From Hyphomicrobiaceae bacterium (GTDB lineage: Bacteria > Pseudomonadota > Alphaproteobacteria > Rhizobiales > Hyphomicrobiaceae): a stretch of DNA of 64,000 nt. Each line of letters opens with the position of its first letter. Position 1 is the stretch's first letter. The stretch lies in NCBI GenBank assembly GCA_020638055.1, contig JACKJH010000003.1:248001-312000 (forward strand). The letters are read 5' to 3'. Below the pieces are notes generated by a model. It ran no database searches and had not been told where the DNA came from. It saw nothing but the letters and a program-made list of their open reading frames with translations. A program made the position numbers and the translations under genes. This document shows, piece by piece, positions 17,592-27,091 of the stretch.

Positions 17592-19769
17592 TCACTCCGC
17601 GGCGGACTTGGTCTCGTAGCCAAGCATTGCATTGAGATCACCAATGAGCTTGGCGGCAGCTTCGGGAATGTTGGTGCCGGGCCCGAACACAGCCTTGGCG
17701 CCCGCAGCATAAAGCTCGTCATAGTCGGACGGTGGGATAACGCCGCCAACGACAATGACGATATCGCCACGGCCTTCCTTTTCGAGCGCGGCCTTCAACT
17801 CCGGTACAAGCGTGAGATGGCTGGCGGCCAGTGAAGACACACCGATAATATGTACGTCGTTCTCGACGGCCTGCCGGGCGGCCTCATCAGGGGTGGCGAA
17901 AAGCGGACCGATGTCCACGTCAAATCCAAGGTCTGCAAACGCGGATGCTATCACCTTCTGACCACGGTCGTGTCCATCCTGGCCCATCTTGGCAATGAGG
18001 ATACGCGGGCGGCGCCCATCGTTTGCCTCGAACTCATCAACCAGCCGCAGCACGAGCCCGACATCCTTGTTCATGTTTCCTGCCTCCGACTTGTAGACGC
18101 CGGAGATCGCGCGGATCTCGGCCTGATGGCGGGTGAACACCTTTTCCAGCGCCAAAGAGATCTCACCAACGGTCGCCTTGACCCGTGCTGCTTTGACGGC
18201 CAGGTCGAGAAGGTTGCCATTGCCCTTGGCGCCTTCGGTCAGCGCATCGAGCGCGGCGGTGACGTCGGCTTCATTGCGTTCCGAGCGCAGGCGCTCGAGC
18301 TTGGCAATCTGTTGCTCGCGCACGGAGCGGTTGTCGACCTTCAACACCTCGATCTCTGCGTCGTCTTGCACCCGGAATTTGTTGACGCCGACGATTGTCT
18401 GGCGACCACTATCGATGCGGGCCTGGGTGCGGGCGGCAGCTTCTTCAATGCGCATCTTCGGGATACCCGCGGCAATCGCCTTGGCCATACCGCCAAGTTG
18501 TTCTACCTCTTCGATGTGCGCAAGCGCCTTGACGGCGAGATCATGTGTCAGCCGCTCGATAAAGAACGAGCCGCCCCATGGGTCTGCAACGCGGCACGTA
18601 CCTGTTTCCTGCTGAATGAAGAGTTGCGTGTTACGGGCGATCCGTGCGGAAAAGTCGGTGGGCAGGGCGATGGCTTCATCAAGCGCGTTGGTGTGCAGCG
18701 ATTGCGTATGACCTTGGGTCGCTGCCAATGCTTCAATCGCGGTGCGTGTCACATTGTTGAACACGTCTTGCGCTGTCAACGACCATCCCGACGTTTGCGA
18801 GTGTGTGCGCAATGATAATGAACGCTCATTTTTCGGCGCGAACTCCTTCTTGACGAGATTGGCCCAGAGCAGGCGCGCGGCCCGCATTTTTGCAATCTCC
18901 ATGTAGAAGTTCATGCCGATTGCCCAGAAGAACGAAAGACGCGGGGCAAATTTGTCGATGCCAAGACCGGCAGCAACGCCGGCGCGGGCGTATTCAATGC
19001 CGTCGGCGATCGTGTAGGCCAGTTCAAGGTCTGCCGTCGCGCCCGCTTCCTGCATATGATAGCCGGAAATGGAAATCGAATTGAACTTCGGCATGTGCTG
19101 GGAGGTGAAACCGAAGATGTCAGAGATGATGCGCATGGATGGCGCAGGAGGATAGATGTAGGTGTTGCGCACCATGAATTCCTTCAGGATATCGTTCTGG
19201 ATGGTTCCTGAAAGCTTCTCATGCGGCACGCCCTGTTCCTCGCCGGCGACGATGAACAATGCCAGCACGGGTAGCACAGCGCCGTTCATGGTCATCGACA
19301 CACTCATATGTTCCAGCGGGATACCGGAAAACAAGGTGCGCATGTCAAAGATGGAATCGATGGCCACGCCTGCCATGCCGACATCGCCTTTGACGCGTGG
19401 ATGATCAGAATCATAGCCGCGATGCGTTGCAAGATCGAAGGCGACGGACAGGCCCTTTTGTCCAGCAGCGATGTTGCGTCGATAAAATGCGTTGGAATCT
19501 TCAGCCGTTGAAAATCCGGCGTACTGGCGGATGGTCCATGGCTGCGTGACGTACATTGCTGGGTAAGGCCCGCGCAGGTAGGGCGCGATGCCCGGGTAGG
19601 AGTTGAGGAAGTCCAACCCCTCAATGTCGGCGCCCGTGAACACCGGCTTGACGTCAATGCCTTCAGGCGTGGTCCAGACATCGTTCGCCGTGGCTTTGAC
19701 ATCCGCAGGCGGGGTTGAAGCGCCTGAAGAAACTAGCGACAGGGTCGAAAAATCGGGGATCTGGGTCAT
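17592..19769 (-). CDS. scpA: Methylmalonyl-CoA mutase large subunit
   Basis: Adenosylcobalamin-dependent rearrangement of (R)-methylmalonyl-CoA to succinyl-CoA, used for propionate and branched amino acid breakdown or in the ethylmalonyl-CoA pathway. 725 residues from the ATG at 19769. The barrel shows AMYVTQPWTIRQYAGFSTAE and TLFSGIPLEHMSVSMTMNGA; the C-terminal cobalamin domain shows AKMGQDGHDRG with the cobalt-binding His, then GVSSLAASH and VVGGVIPPSDY. The small subunit gene mutA lies upstream on the same strand, but 865 bases away with a small gene and a terminator between, so the two are not tightly cotranscribed as usual. Confidence 0.96.
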   Translation of the reverse strand: MTQIPDFSTLSLVSSGASTPPADVKATANDVWTTPEGIDVKPVFTGADIEGLDFLNSYPGIAPYLRGPYPAMYVTQPWTIRQYAGFSTAEDSNAFYRRNIAAGQKGLSVAFDLATHRGYDSDHPRVKGDVGMAGVAIDSIFDMRTLFSGIPLEHMSVSMTMNGAVLPVLALFIVAGEEQGVPHEKLSGTIQNDILKEFMVRNTYIYPPAPSMRIISDIFGFTSQHMPKFNSISISGYHMQEAGATADLELAYTIADGIEYARAGVAAGLGIDKFAPRLSFFWAIGMNFYMEIAKMRAARLLWANLVKKEFAPKNERSLSLRTHSQTSGWSLTAQDVFNNVTRTAIEALAATQGHTQSLHTNALDEAIALPTDFSARIARNTQLFIQQETGTCRVADPWGGSFFIERLTHDLAVKALAHIEEVEQLGGMAKAIAAGIPKMRIEEAAARTQARIDSGRQTIVGVNKFRVQDDAEIEVLKVDNRSVREQQIAKLERLRSERNEADVTAALDALTEGAKGNGNLLDLAVKAARVKATVGEISLALEKVFTRHQAEIRAISGVYKSEAGNMNKDVGLVLRLVDEFEANDGRRPRILIAKMGQDGHDRGQKVIASAFADLGFDVDIGPLFATPDEAARQAVENDVHIIGVSSLAASHLTLVPELKAALEKEGRGDIVIVVGGVIPPSDYDELYAAGAKAVFGPGTNIPEAAAKLIGDLNAMLGYETKSAAE

Positions 19770-19888
19770 AAGCGCTCGCAGTCGGGGCTGCTGAAACCCC
19801 GTTCTCCCATGAAGATGACATTGCATCGCATCATAAACCGTTGCGGCCGTTGGGCAACCGCTGCGAAAGGGGGCCGTTGCGCCGGATC

Positions 19889-19994
19889 CAGCCCGCCTTT
19901 CTCACGATGGTATGGCCGGTTCGTCGCAGAAAATGCGATCAAACAAGAAGCTAGAGCACCGATCCGTTTCCATCTGATCGGAATGCGCTCTAGA
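19889..19994 (+). repeat. Chimera of beta repeat and alpha repeat
   Basis: The left part is the start of a beta repeat (AGCCCGCCTTTCTCACGATGGTATGGCC, about 19890-19917), which runs without a break into the second arm of alpha hairpin 1 (GGTTCGTCGCAGAAAATGCG), its linker and hairpin 2, ending CTCTAG. The junction is at a shared GGCCG-like stretch. Confidence 0.75.
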
Positions 19995-20024
19995 AAATTG
20001 ATCGGTCGTCGACAGAGTAGTGAA

Positions 20025-20062
20025 AACAAAAAATAAAAAGGGCCGGCTGGGGCGCCGGCCAG
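20025..20062 (-). terminator. Rho-independent terminator after the 64-residue membrane protein gene
   Basis: On the minus strand GGCCGGCGCCCCAGCCGGCC folds into a short GC stem, followed by CTTTTTATTTTTTG. It ends the small gene at 20111-20305 and separates it from the mutase large-subunit gene. Confidence 0.75.
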
Positions 20063-20110
20063 GTGGGGGAGGAAACTGGAAAAATGGGAAATCTCGATTA
20101 ACAGCGTGGT

Positions 20111-20305
20111 TCAGCGCTGAAGGGCCAGCAGCGCAATCAACATCGAAACCGTCGTGGCGAGTGGTAACCCGATCGCCGTCGTAAAAATGATGTTGGAACG
20201 GAGGATCTCAATCAGCACATGAACGGCAGGGCCAAGGCTGAACATTGCGAGTGTTGCCGCAACAGCGAGGGCAAAGGCTGTGATAAGTTGGTTGGTGAAC
20301 GACAT
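20111..20305 (-). CDS. Small two-helix membrane protein between the mutase subunit genes
   Basis: 64 residues from an ATG with a strong ribosome site (GGGAGAAAATCC). MSFTNQLITAFALAVAATLA is the first hydrophobic helix and ILRSNIIFTTAIGLPLATTV plus MLIALLALQR the second, with a short polar turn. No family is recognised. A longer frame upstream to 20446 lacks a good start. It has its own terminator. Its place between mutA and the mutase large-subunit gene may be chance; nothing in it suggests a mutase role. Confidence 0.6.
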   Translation of the reverse strand: MSFTNQLITAFALAVAATLAMFSLGPAVHVLIEILRSNIIFTTAIGLPLATTVSMLIALLALQR

Positions 20306-20563
20306 GGATTTTCTCCCAAATAGCTCAGCGGCGCGGTGTTGGCGCGATTGATCTGAGGGGAGGGTGACGCACAGCATGCCGCACCGCAGTTCCCAGGGGA
20401 ACAGTGCCCAGTTCACACGATCGAGCTTAGCGAGCGAGTGTCGCAATTTTCGCTTAGGGTCCAGACCCTAAACACATGCAGTTCCCGATGCGGGGCGGCC
20501 GCGCGACAATCCTGCAATCAAAAGATGTTTGCGCGAGGGGCCGGCGCTTTTGATGTGCCTGAG
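20306..20563. other. Intergenic region before the small membrane protein gene
   Basis: About 260 bases. It should carry the promoter of the 64-residue gene read leftwards. No repeat or known motif is seen until the alpha half that begins at 20564. Confidence 0.4.
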
Positions 20564-20606
20564 CCTAGATCGTTTTTCGATTTCATCGGATCGCAATGCG
20601 CTCTAG
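20564..20606 (+). repeat. Alpha repeat, hairpin 2 only
   Basis: CTAGATCGTTTTTCGATTTC / ATCGGATCGCAATGCGCTCTAG: a diverged solo hairpin just 3' of mutA. Confidence 0.65.
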
Positions 20607-20633
20607 GTCTGAACCGCTCTAAAAGGCGGTTTG

Positions 20634-22544
20634 TCACGCTGTCAGGCCATGTTGAAGCCTGGTCAGCACTTCAACGGCATTTTGCCCTGTGAAAATGAAC
20701 TGGTCCACGCCTGCGGCTCGCAACTCTGCTTCTACCTCCCCTGGGCGACCTGCAAGCATGATGTAGCGAGCGCCAGCATCAATCAGTGCCTTCACGGTGG
20801 CACTTCCGATTTGCGCATACAAATTATCGGAAGAACATACACAAACGGTTTGCTGCCCGGATGCACGCAAAGCTGCCGCGGCGTCCTCGGGGGAATTGTA
20901 ACCGTCAGAGACCAATGTCGCGATACCGGCAACCGCCAGTTGGTTCTTGACCCACGTCGTGCGCGCAGTGTGGTCGGCAATGGTGCCCATGCTGGCGAGA
21001 AAGACAGTCGGTGTGTGACCGGTACGCTCTGTGTAATGGTCAGCCGAATCGCGCAAGTCTTCATAAGGGGCCGACAGGCGATGTGGCACCAGCGGCGTGA
21101 ACCATCCCTTGCTTTGGAGCGGGGCAGCGGGCGGCCAAGGTTCTACTTTAATGCCATCACCACCCAAAATCGGGAAGGCGGATGTACCAGTGAGTTGCCG
21201 TTTGCCGGTCGCAATCTGGGCATCGCGCGCGGCTGCTGTGGCTGCAATATCACGTTGGATCTGGCTTGTTTCCAAGCTTTTCATAATGCCACCGGCGGCT
21301 TCAATGGCCTGAAAGCCGCTCCAGGCCTTCTCAGCCAGGTCGCTGGTCAGTTTTTCGACGTACCAGGCACCTCCCGCGGGATCCGCAACCCTGCCGAGCG
21401 ATGATTCTTCTTGCGCGACGATCTGTGTGTTGCGAGCGATGCGGTAGGCGAAGGCGTCGGGTTTGCCCAAAGCCCACGTGTAGGGCAGCACGGTAATGGC
21501 ATCGGCGCCACCCAGTGCGGCGCCAACCGTGGCGGCGGTGGTTCGCAGCATGTTGGTCCAAGGGTCTCGCTTGGTCATCATGCGCGCCGAGGTGGTGACA
21601 GCGATCCGCATTGTCTGAACGCCTTGTCCCGCACCTGAGGCTTCTGCAATGCGCGCGGCGATCTGGCGTGCTGCACGTAGTTTGGCGATGGTCAGGAACA
21701 GGTCTGTATCAGCAGTTAATGCCAGCGTTGTCTGCGCCAAAGCCTCGTCCACACTGACACCGGCCTCTTCAAAGGCTCGCAAATAGGCAACGAGCGAGGC
21801 TGCCAGAAATGCCAGTTCCTGGCTTTCGCTGCCACCGGCTTCGTGCGCGATGCGGCTGTCGACAAGGATCGTGCGTGCTGAGGGAAATTCGCGGTGCAGG
21901 TCCCTGGCGAGGCTGACGGCCTGACTGATTGTTTCTGCCGAAGAAGCGGGAGCATGGCCGGTGCGGGCGAGGGCACCAATTGGATTGAGGCCAAAGCGGA
22001 CTTGGACCTTGTCTGCCGGCGCCTTCAAAATTCCAAGCGCATCTTTGAGATGGAGTGCAGCCTCATTTGCGGCGTGCCCGGCTTCAAGTGTGATCGGGGC
22101 CAGGTCGAGATAAATACCTTCCAGCAGATGTGCCATGTCGTTGCCGGAGGTGACGGGAATGCCGACGTGACCGGGTGCACCGATCCGCAAGATGATGCCG
22201 TTTGCGCCACCCTCAAGTTCGGCGAGTGCGGTCTTATTTGCATCCTTGACGCTATCGCCAAGAATAATCTGTTCGATGCTCCACCCCAGATCGTCACCGT
22301 TTTTGGCGAAACCTCGCGTGAAGGGCGGTCGTCCCGGCTGCGCTGCGTCAGCGCCTGATACCGCATCGGCTCTGGTGTAAAGTGGTTCGATCCGAAGGCC
22401 ATCGGCGGTGTGTGAGACCAGCCGCTTGTCGAAATCAGCGCCCTTTAGCGCCTTTTCTACCAGTTCCAGCCAGGTTTTGTGCTCTGGTTCGGCAAATTCG
22501 GTGGCAAGAGGCGTGATTCTGTCTGAGGTCGTCTGATCAGGCAT
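20634..22544 (-). CDS. mutA: Methylmalonyl-CoA mutase small subunit
   Basis: The catalytically inactive partner of the mutase large subunit. About 636 residues from the ATG at 22544 (a TTG at 22559 is also in frame). It keeps the barrel pattern (LGWSIEQIILGDSVKDANK, VGIPVTSGNDMAHLLEGI, RVADPAGGAWYVEKLT), while in the C-terminal flavodoxin-like domain the cobalamin-binding DxHxxG is replaced by GTIADHTARTTW, as in other MutA subunits that do not bind B12. It is transcribed toward the large-subunit gene but separated from it by repeats and a small membrane protein gene. Confidence 0.94.
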   Translation of the reverse strand: MPDQTTSDRITPLATEFAEPEHKTWLELVEKALKGADFDKRLVSHTADGLRIEPLYTRADAVSGADAAQPGRPPFTRGFAKNGDDLGWSIEQIILGDSVKDANKTALAELEGGANGIILRIGAPGHVGIPVTSGNDMAHLLEGIYLDLAPITLEAGHAANEAALHLKDALGILKAPADKVQVRFGLNPIGALARTGHAPASSAETISQAVSLARDLHREFPSARTILVDSRIAHEAGGSESQELAFLAASLVAYLRAFEEAGVSVDEALAQTTLALTADTDLFLTIAKLRAARQIAARIAEASGAGQGVQTMRIAVTTSARMMTKRDPWTNMLRTTAATVGAALGGADAITVLPYTWALGKPDAFAYRIARNTQIVAQEESSLGRVADPAGGAWYVEKLTSDLAEKAWSGFQAIEAAGGIMKSLETSQIQRDIAATAAARDAQIATGKRQLTGTSAFPILGGDGIKVEPWPPAAPLQSKGWFTPLVPHRLSAPYEDLRDSADHYTERTGHTPTVFLASMGTIADHTARTTWVKNQLAVAGIATLVSDGYNSPEDAAAALRASGQQTVCVCSSDNLYAQIGSATVKALIDAGARYIMLAGRPGEVEAELRAAGVDQFIFTGQNAVEVLTRLQHGLTA

Positions 22545-22872
22545 AGGAGTTTTCGTCAACTGTCTTGTTGAGGACTAAAGTGTTTTCAGGCGCCAGGGCT
22601 CGGCGCTTTCAGGTTGGTTCTCTATAGTCTTCCGCGTCGGCTGGAGACATGTCAATCGCGCCGCCTTATACCAACGATTGATCTGGCCTGGGTTCGCCAT
22701 GGCCAGGCCGCCGTGGGGCGTTTGCATTTCACCTGGGTAGCGTGCAAAGACGCTGATACAGGCAGACGGCAGGTGTGAGGCTGCATTCAGGGATGCGGTT
22801 CAACCAGTGCGAGCGTTAAGTGCGAGCGTTAAACGAGCCCGGCCGGCGCGGACCGGCGGCAAGGGAGATGTG
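22545..22872. other. Divergent intergenic region between mutA and the HerA-like ATPase
   Basis: About 330 bases with the promoters of two divergent genes. GTGCGAGCGTTAA occurs twice in a row (about 22807-22832), a short direct duplication. Otherwise I see nothing in it. Confidence 0.4.
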
Positions 22873-24369
22873 ATGAGCCAGCCGAAAATCCAAGAAGGCA
22901 TGATCTATCTGGGCACAAGTACCAAGCCGGAATATCTACAGCTCAAATTCGCTAACCGTCACGGGCTTATCACGGGCGCGACCGGCACCGGCAAAACGGT
23001 TTCATTGCAGGTACTGGCGGAGGGCTTTTCCGCTGCCGGAGTGCCGGTGTTTGCTGCCGACATCAAGGGTGACCTTTCCGGTATCGCTGCCGTGGGAGAG
23101 CTGAAGGACTTTATCGTAAAACGCAACGAATTGATCGGGCTTGAGAACTACGAGCCACGCGCATATCCGACGATTCTGTGGGATGTGTTTGGTGAATCCG
23201 GGCACCCGGTTCGCGCAACCGTGCTTGATATGGGTCCGCTGCTGCTGTCGCGGCTGATGGAGTTGAACGAAGTGCAGGAGGGCATTCTCAATATCGCTTT
23301 CCGTGTTGCTGCCGATGAAGGTTTGCCTGTCGTTGATCTCAAGGATTTGAGATCGCTGATCAACAACGTTGGCGAACGTTCCAAGGAATTGACGACAATG
23401 TACGGCAACGTCGCCACCTCTTCGGTAGGCGCCATTCAGCGGCGGCTGCTGGTTTTGGAGGAGCAAGGCGCTGACAAGTTCTTTGGCGAACCGGCGCTCG
23501 AAATTGCCGACCTGATGCGCATAGCTCCTGATGGCCGGGGTGTTGTGTCCCTGCTGACCGCCGACAAGCTGATGCAGTCGCCGCGGCTATACTCGACATT
23601 CCTGTTGTGGCTTTTGACGAAGCTCTGGCAGACCTTGCCGGAGGTCGGTGACCAGCCCAAGCCGAAGCTCGTGTTCTTTTTCGACGAAGCGCACTTGTTG
23701 TTCGACGAAGCGCCCAAGGCACTTTTGGAGCGTATCGAACAGGTCGCACGTCTGATCCGTTCAAAGGGCGTCGGCGTCTATTTCATTACGCAAAATCCGC
23801 TCGACGTACCAGACACAGTTTCTTCGCAGCTCGGCAATCGTGTGCAGCACGCTTTGAGGGCCTTCACGCCAAAAGAGCAACGCGCCATCAAGGCGGCTGC
23901 CGAAACGTTCCGGCCAAATCCAGATCTCGATACCGAGGAGGTTATCAAGGCCTTGAAGGTGGGTGAGGCGCTGGTGTCGATGCTCGAAAACAAGGGTGAA
24001 CCCTCTATCGTGCAGCGCACGATGATGCGTCCGCCCGATGGCCGCATTGGGCCGCTTGACGATGGCGAACGGCTGGGCGTGATCGAGTATAGTCCCGTTT
24101 ATGGCAAATATGACGAGGCGGTCGATCGCGAAACGGCGCATGAAATGCTGGCGCAGCGCGCACACGAGTTGACCAAGAAAGAAGCTGAACTTCAGGCGGG
24201 CACCTCATCAGACCAGGGGTGGGGCGATTGGCTTGCAAAGAAGGCGTTCGAAAAGGGCCCCCGCGGTGGACGTTCCCTTGCAGAGCGGGCCGGCGATTAC
24301 GCCACAAGCTCGATCATGCGGCGCGTCGTCGGTCAGATTATGAAGAGCATTTTCCGCACCGGAAGATGA
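22873..24369 (+). CDS. HerA-like ATPase (helicase HerA-like, DUF853/YjgR family)
   Basis: A 498-residue P-loop ATPase of the HerA/FtsK superfamily. Walker A is GATGTGKT (residues 35-42); Walker B is KPKLVFFFDEAHLLF (about 278); an arginine-finger region and ITQNPLDVPDTVSSQLGNRVQHAL follow, all typical for the YjgR group. The C-terminal 90 residues are charged and include ELTKKEAELQ. The role of YjgR proteins is unsettled; DNA translocation is inferred from the fold. The start at 22873 has AAGGGAGATGTG in front; the frame runs open to 22807 but without a ribosome site. Confidence 0.92.
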   Translation: MSQPKIQEGMIYLGTSTKPEYLQLKFANRHGLITGATGTGKTVSLQVLAEGFSAAGVPVFAADIKGDLSGIAAVGELKDFIVKRNELIGLENYEPRAYPTILWDVFGESGHPVRATVLDMGPLLLSRLMELNEVQEGILNIAFRVAADEGLPVVDLKDLRSLINNVGERSKELTTMYGNVATSSVGAIQRRLLVLEEQGADKFFGEPALEIADLMRIAPDGRGVVSLLTADKLMQSPRLYSTFLLWLLTKLWQTLPEVGDQPKPKLVFFFDEAHLLFDEAPKALLERIEQVARLIRSKGVGVYFITQNPLDVPDTVSSQLGNRVQHALRAFTPKEQRAIKAAAETFRPNPDLDTEEVIKALKVGEALVSMLENKGEPSIVQRTMMRPPDGRIGPLDDGERLGVIEYSPVYGKYDEAVDRETAHEMLAQRAHELTKKEAELQAGTSSDQGWGDWLAKKAFEKGPRGGRSLAERAGDYATSSIMRRVVGQIMKSIFRTGR

Positions 24370-24512
24370 GGTGGCGCTGCTGTCGCAGAGCGCGACGACC
24401 TCTACCTCTCGCTGTCGCTTATGTGTAGGTGTAAGACATCGTTCGGTCTGCGGGCGAAATACGCCTTGCGCATTTACCGGTTAATTGGCGCATTCATATG
24501 AGGGCTTCTTTT

Positions 24513-24893
24513 ATGACGCGTTTGGCAAAGCGTATTGGCATTTTCCTTGTTGCTGTTTCACTTTCAACGGTCCGGCCTTATCCGACGGCGCATGGCCAGG
24601 AGCGGTCGCAGGATAAGGCATTGCAGGACGAGCTGGCGGAAGCCGGCCGCGCGATTGTGAAGGACAAATGTGCCCGTTGTCATGCAATTGGCATGGACGA
24701 TACGAGCCCGCATGAACAGGCACCGCCGTTTCGCGATGTTGTGACGCGATATCCCAGTGAAAATCTCGCAGAAGCGCTGGCTGAGGGTATTGTATCGGGG
24801 CATCCCGACATGCCCGTTTTCGTGTTCCAACCTGAAGAGATCGAGGGCTTTATCGCCTATCTCGACAGTCTTTCACCACCAACCGACAAGTAA
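24513..24893 (+). CDS. Small periplasmic c-type cytochrome
   Basis: 126 residues: a signal peptide (TRLAKRIGIFLVAVSLSTV) and a class I cytochrome c fold with the haem site CARCH (Cys53, Cys56, His57) and a likely axial Met100 in GHPDMPVF, followed by the C-terminal helix EEIEGFIAYLDSL. The start at 24513 is chosen over 24498 because AGGG precedes it. It carries electrons in the periplasm; the partner is unknown, and no oxidase or dehydrogenase gene is adjacent. Confidence 0.88.
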   Translation: MTRLAKRIGIFLVAVSLSTVRPYPTAHGQERSQDKALQDELAEAGRAIVKDKCARCHAIGMDDTSPHEQAPPFRDVVTRYPSENLAEALAEGIVSGHPDMPVFVFQPEEIEGFIAYLDSLSPPTDK

Positions 24894-24977
24894 CGTCTGT
24901 GGCGATGTCAAAGCCAGTATAATGGTGGCAAACAGCGTTGGAAAATTGAGTTCGCTGGGCTTCTCATAGCCGTTGGA

Positions 24978-26219
24978 TCAACGCGCCCAGCCGGATTGAC
25001 GCGGCACCAGATCGGGCGGCTTTTTCATCCATGGTTTACGGCTGCGTCCCAGTTTGCGTCCCGTCTCAAAGAGAGCTTCAAGATACACAGGATCAAACGC
25101 CTCTTGTGCCACGACCGAGAAGGTTGGCGGAACAGCTATGAAGTTGAAGTCCGCGCCGTTATCGCGGGACATGCGCCAAATGCGATAAATCTCGCCAATG
25201 TTCTGGCTCTTGATTAGCGTTGCAATTGATCGGGTGGCGATGTCGAGTGTTTTTGGTTTCACAACCATTTGTTCCGGCACGGCCTTGCCGTTCTTGATGA
25301 CGTAAAGGCGGCGTATCGGGCGCTTGGCGTAAAGGGGATCGTAGGTACTGAACGGAACGTTGATTGGCGATACGAACACCTCGCGCGTCGTACCTCCGTC
25401 GACATGCAACTCATCATAATTCTTGCCATCAGCCACCACCGGGATCTTCACAGGCGGGAAGGCGCCGGGGATTGCCGCGGAGGCTTTTATGACATCGCGG
25501 AACAACTCCAGCGCGTATGGATCTCCGCTGGCGGCAATTTCGCCCATGTTCCAAACAACAGGGCGTTGCGCGTCGAGATTTGTCGTCCCCACAAGCAGCA
25601 GTCGGCCGCGCCGATATTCGCGCGCGATCGCCCGGAGAAAGGCAGGTGTCACGTATTTGCTGATGAGATCATCCAGGGGGGTCGTGTCAGCCAATGAACT
25701 GCCGCCTAACAGACCTGGAAGGATCTGCGCGGTGACAATCTGTGACGTGCGGTAATGTGTCCAGATTGTTTTGAGAGCGGGATCATACTTGGGCCCGAGA
25801 AATGCGAACGGCGCAATGATGGCGCCAGCACTGACACCGGTGACCACCTCGAATTCAGGACGGTCGCCACGCTCTGTCCATCCAGTTAAGAGGCCGGCTC
25901 CAAAAGCACCGTCGCTGCCGCCGCCTGACAGAGCCAGGATCTCCACGACTGGGCGTCCGCTTTCACGATCGGCATTCTGCGCAAGGCGTGGCATGTGGGG
26001 GAGCCGACGTCGCAATTCAGCGCGAAAATCGGATGGAACCTCGTCGCCCCAAAAACGAACGCCTGGAAGCCCGGCAATGCTCGCCCTGTTGGCAAGATCG
26101 GCCGAGGAAATGCCGTTCCGGACCATCGGCGTGGCGCAGCCGGCAAGAACAGCTCCAAGAACGGCAGCCAATATAGCGCCCTTGGCGATGCCAACGTTTC
26201 TGCCGGCGCAAAAGCGCAT
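24978..26219 (-). CDS. Patatin-like phospholipase lipoprotein
   Basis: 413 residues from an ATG preceded by GAGGGG. A lipobox ends the signal (AVLGAVLAGC), so the protein is probably fixed to a membrane in the periplasm. The patatin domain follows: oxyanion loop EILALSGGGSDGAFGAGLL, nucleophile elbow GVSAG, and the second catalytic residue in LHVDGG, giving the Ser-Asp dyad of this lipid acyl hydrolase family. TPLDDLISKYVTPAFL and ASAAIPGAFPPVKI are also typical. Substrate unknown; most likely membrane phospholipids. A convergent cytochrome c gene lies 85 bases off. Confidence 0.9.
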   Translation of the reverse strand: MRFCAGRNVGIAKGAILAAVLGAVLAGCATPMVRNGISSADLANRASIAGLPGVRFWGDEVPSDFRAELRRRLPHMPRLAQNADRESGRPVVEILALSGGGSDGAFGAGLLTGWTERGDRPEFEVVTGVSAGAIIAPFAFLGPKYDPALKTIWTHYRTSQIVTAQILPGLLGGSSLADTTPLDDLISKYVTPAFLRAIAREYRRGRLLLVGTTNLDAQRPVVWNMGEIAASGDPYALELFRDVIKASAAIPGAFPPVKIPVVADGKNYDELHVDGGTTREVFVSPINVPFSTYDPLYAKRPIRRLYVIKNGKAVPEQMVVKPKTLDIATRSIATLIKSQNIGEIYRIWRMSRDNGADFNFIAVPPTFSVVAQEAFDPVYLEALFETGRKLGRSRKPWMKKPPDLVPRQSGWAR

Positions 26220-26387
26220 TGCGCGTCCCCTCGATTGTCCCCTGACACATGGTCTAACCGCGCAAATCGGCGCAGACAAGGCATAAGCGACGTTGACATA
26301 TTACTATGCGATCCGTGTCGCTAAGGAGTAACAAGTCACTTGGTGGTACAATTATACAACAGTTGATGGCCGCGCCGTGTGAGGAAA

Positions 26388-26422
26388 TAAAAAAGGGCGC
26401 CCGTCTGTGGGGCGCCCTTCAC
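26388..26422 (-). terminator. Rho-independent terminator of sodB
   Basis: Minus strand: GGGCGCCCCACAGACGGGCGCCC, then TTTTTTATTT. A perfect 8-bp GC stem and T run, about 70 bases after the sodB stop. Confidence 0.85.
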
Positions 26423-26488
26423 ATCTTTGGGGCCGGCTACAGATCGCCGACTAAGCTAACCCAAACTGGTTAACGGGCTCTGTCGCCT

Positions 26489-27091
26489 TCAGCTTTTGCC
26501 TGCGGCCATAGCCTCCACGTGTTCCCAGTTGATGAGGTTGTCGAACCAGGCCTCCAGGTATTTCGGCCGCGCATTGCGATAGTCGATGTAATAGCTGTGT
26601 TCCCACACGTCGCAACCCAGGATCGGGCTGGCGCCATGCATCAGCGTGTTTTCACCGTTAGCTGTTTTCATGACTGCAAGCTGGCCATCCTTTAAAACCA
26701 GCCAGGCCCAGCCAGAACCGAATTGAGTTTTGCCCGCTTCGATGAAATCTGCGCGAACCTTTTCAAGCCCACCGTAGCCACTGACGAGTTTTTCAATGGT
26801 GCCAGGAAGTTTGCTGCCACCGCCACCCTTTTTCATCCACTGCCAGAAATGGATATGATTGAAGTGCTGGCCAACGTTATTGATGACGGGCTGGTCTTTT
26901 GAAGAAAACGCTTCCTGGCAGATCTGCTCGATGCTTTTGCCTGCGTACTTTGAGCCTTCACCGGCCAGGTTGTTGGCTTGGTCAACATAGGCCTGGTGAT
27001 GCTTGTCGTGATGGAATTCCAATGTTTCGGCCGACATGTAAGGGCCCAGAGAATCATAGGCGTAGGGTAGTTCGGGAAGCTTGAAGGTCAT
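26489..27091 (-). CDS. sodB: Superoxide dismutase, Fe/Mn family
   Basis: 200 residues, the normal length. Metal ligands are His27 (LEFHHDKHH), the His of NVGQHFNHIHFWQWM, and Asp and His of CDVWEHSYYIDYRN. The GGGGSK loop and QFGSGWAWLVL follow the family. Alphaproteobacterial enzymes of this group are usually iron-dependent or cambialistic; the metal cannot be settled by eye. Start ATG at 27091 has GGAG in front. Single gene with its own terminator. Confidence 0.95.
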   Translation of the reverse strand: MTFKLPELPYAYDSLGPYMSAETLEFHHDKHHQAYVDQANNLAGEGSKYAGKSIEQICQEAFSSKDQPVINNVGQHFNHIHFWQWMKKGGGGSKLPGTIEKLVSGYGGLEKVRADFIEAGKTQFGSGWAWLVLKDGQLAVMKTANGENTLMHGASPILGCDVWEHSYYIDYRNARPKYLEAWFDNLINWEHVEAMAAGKS

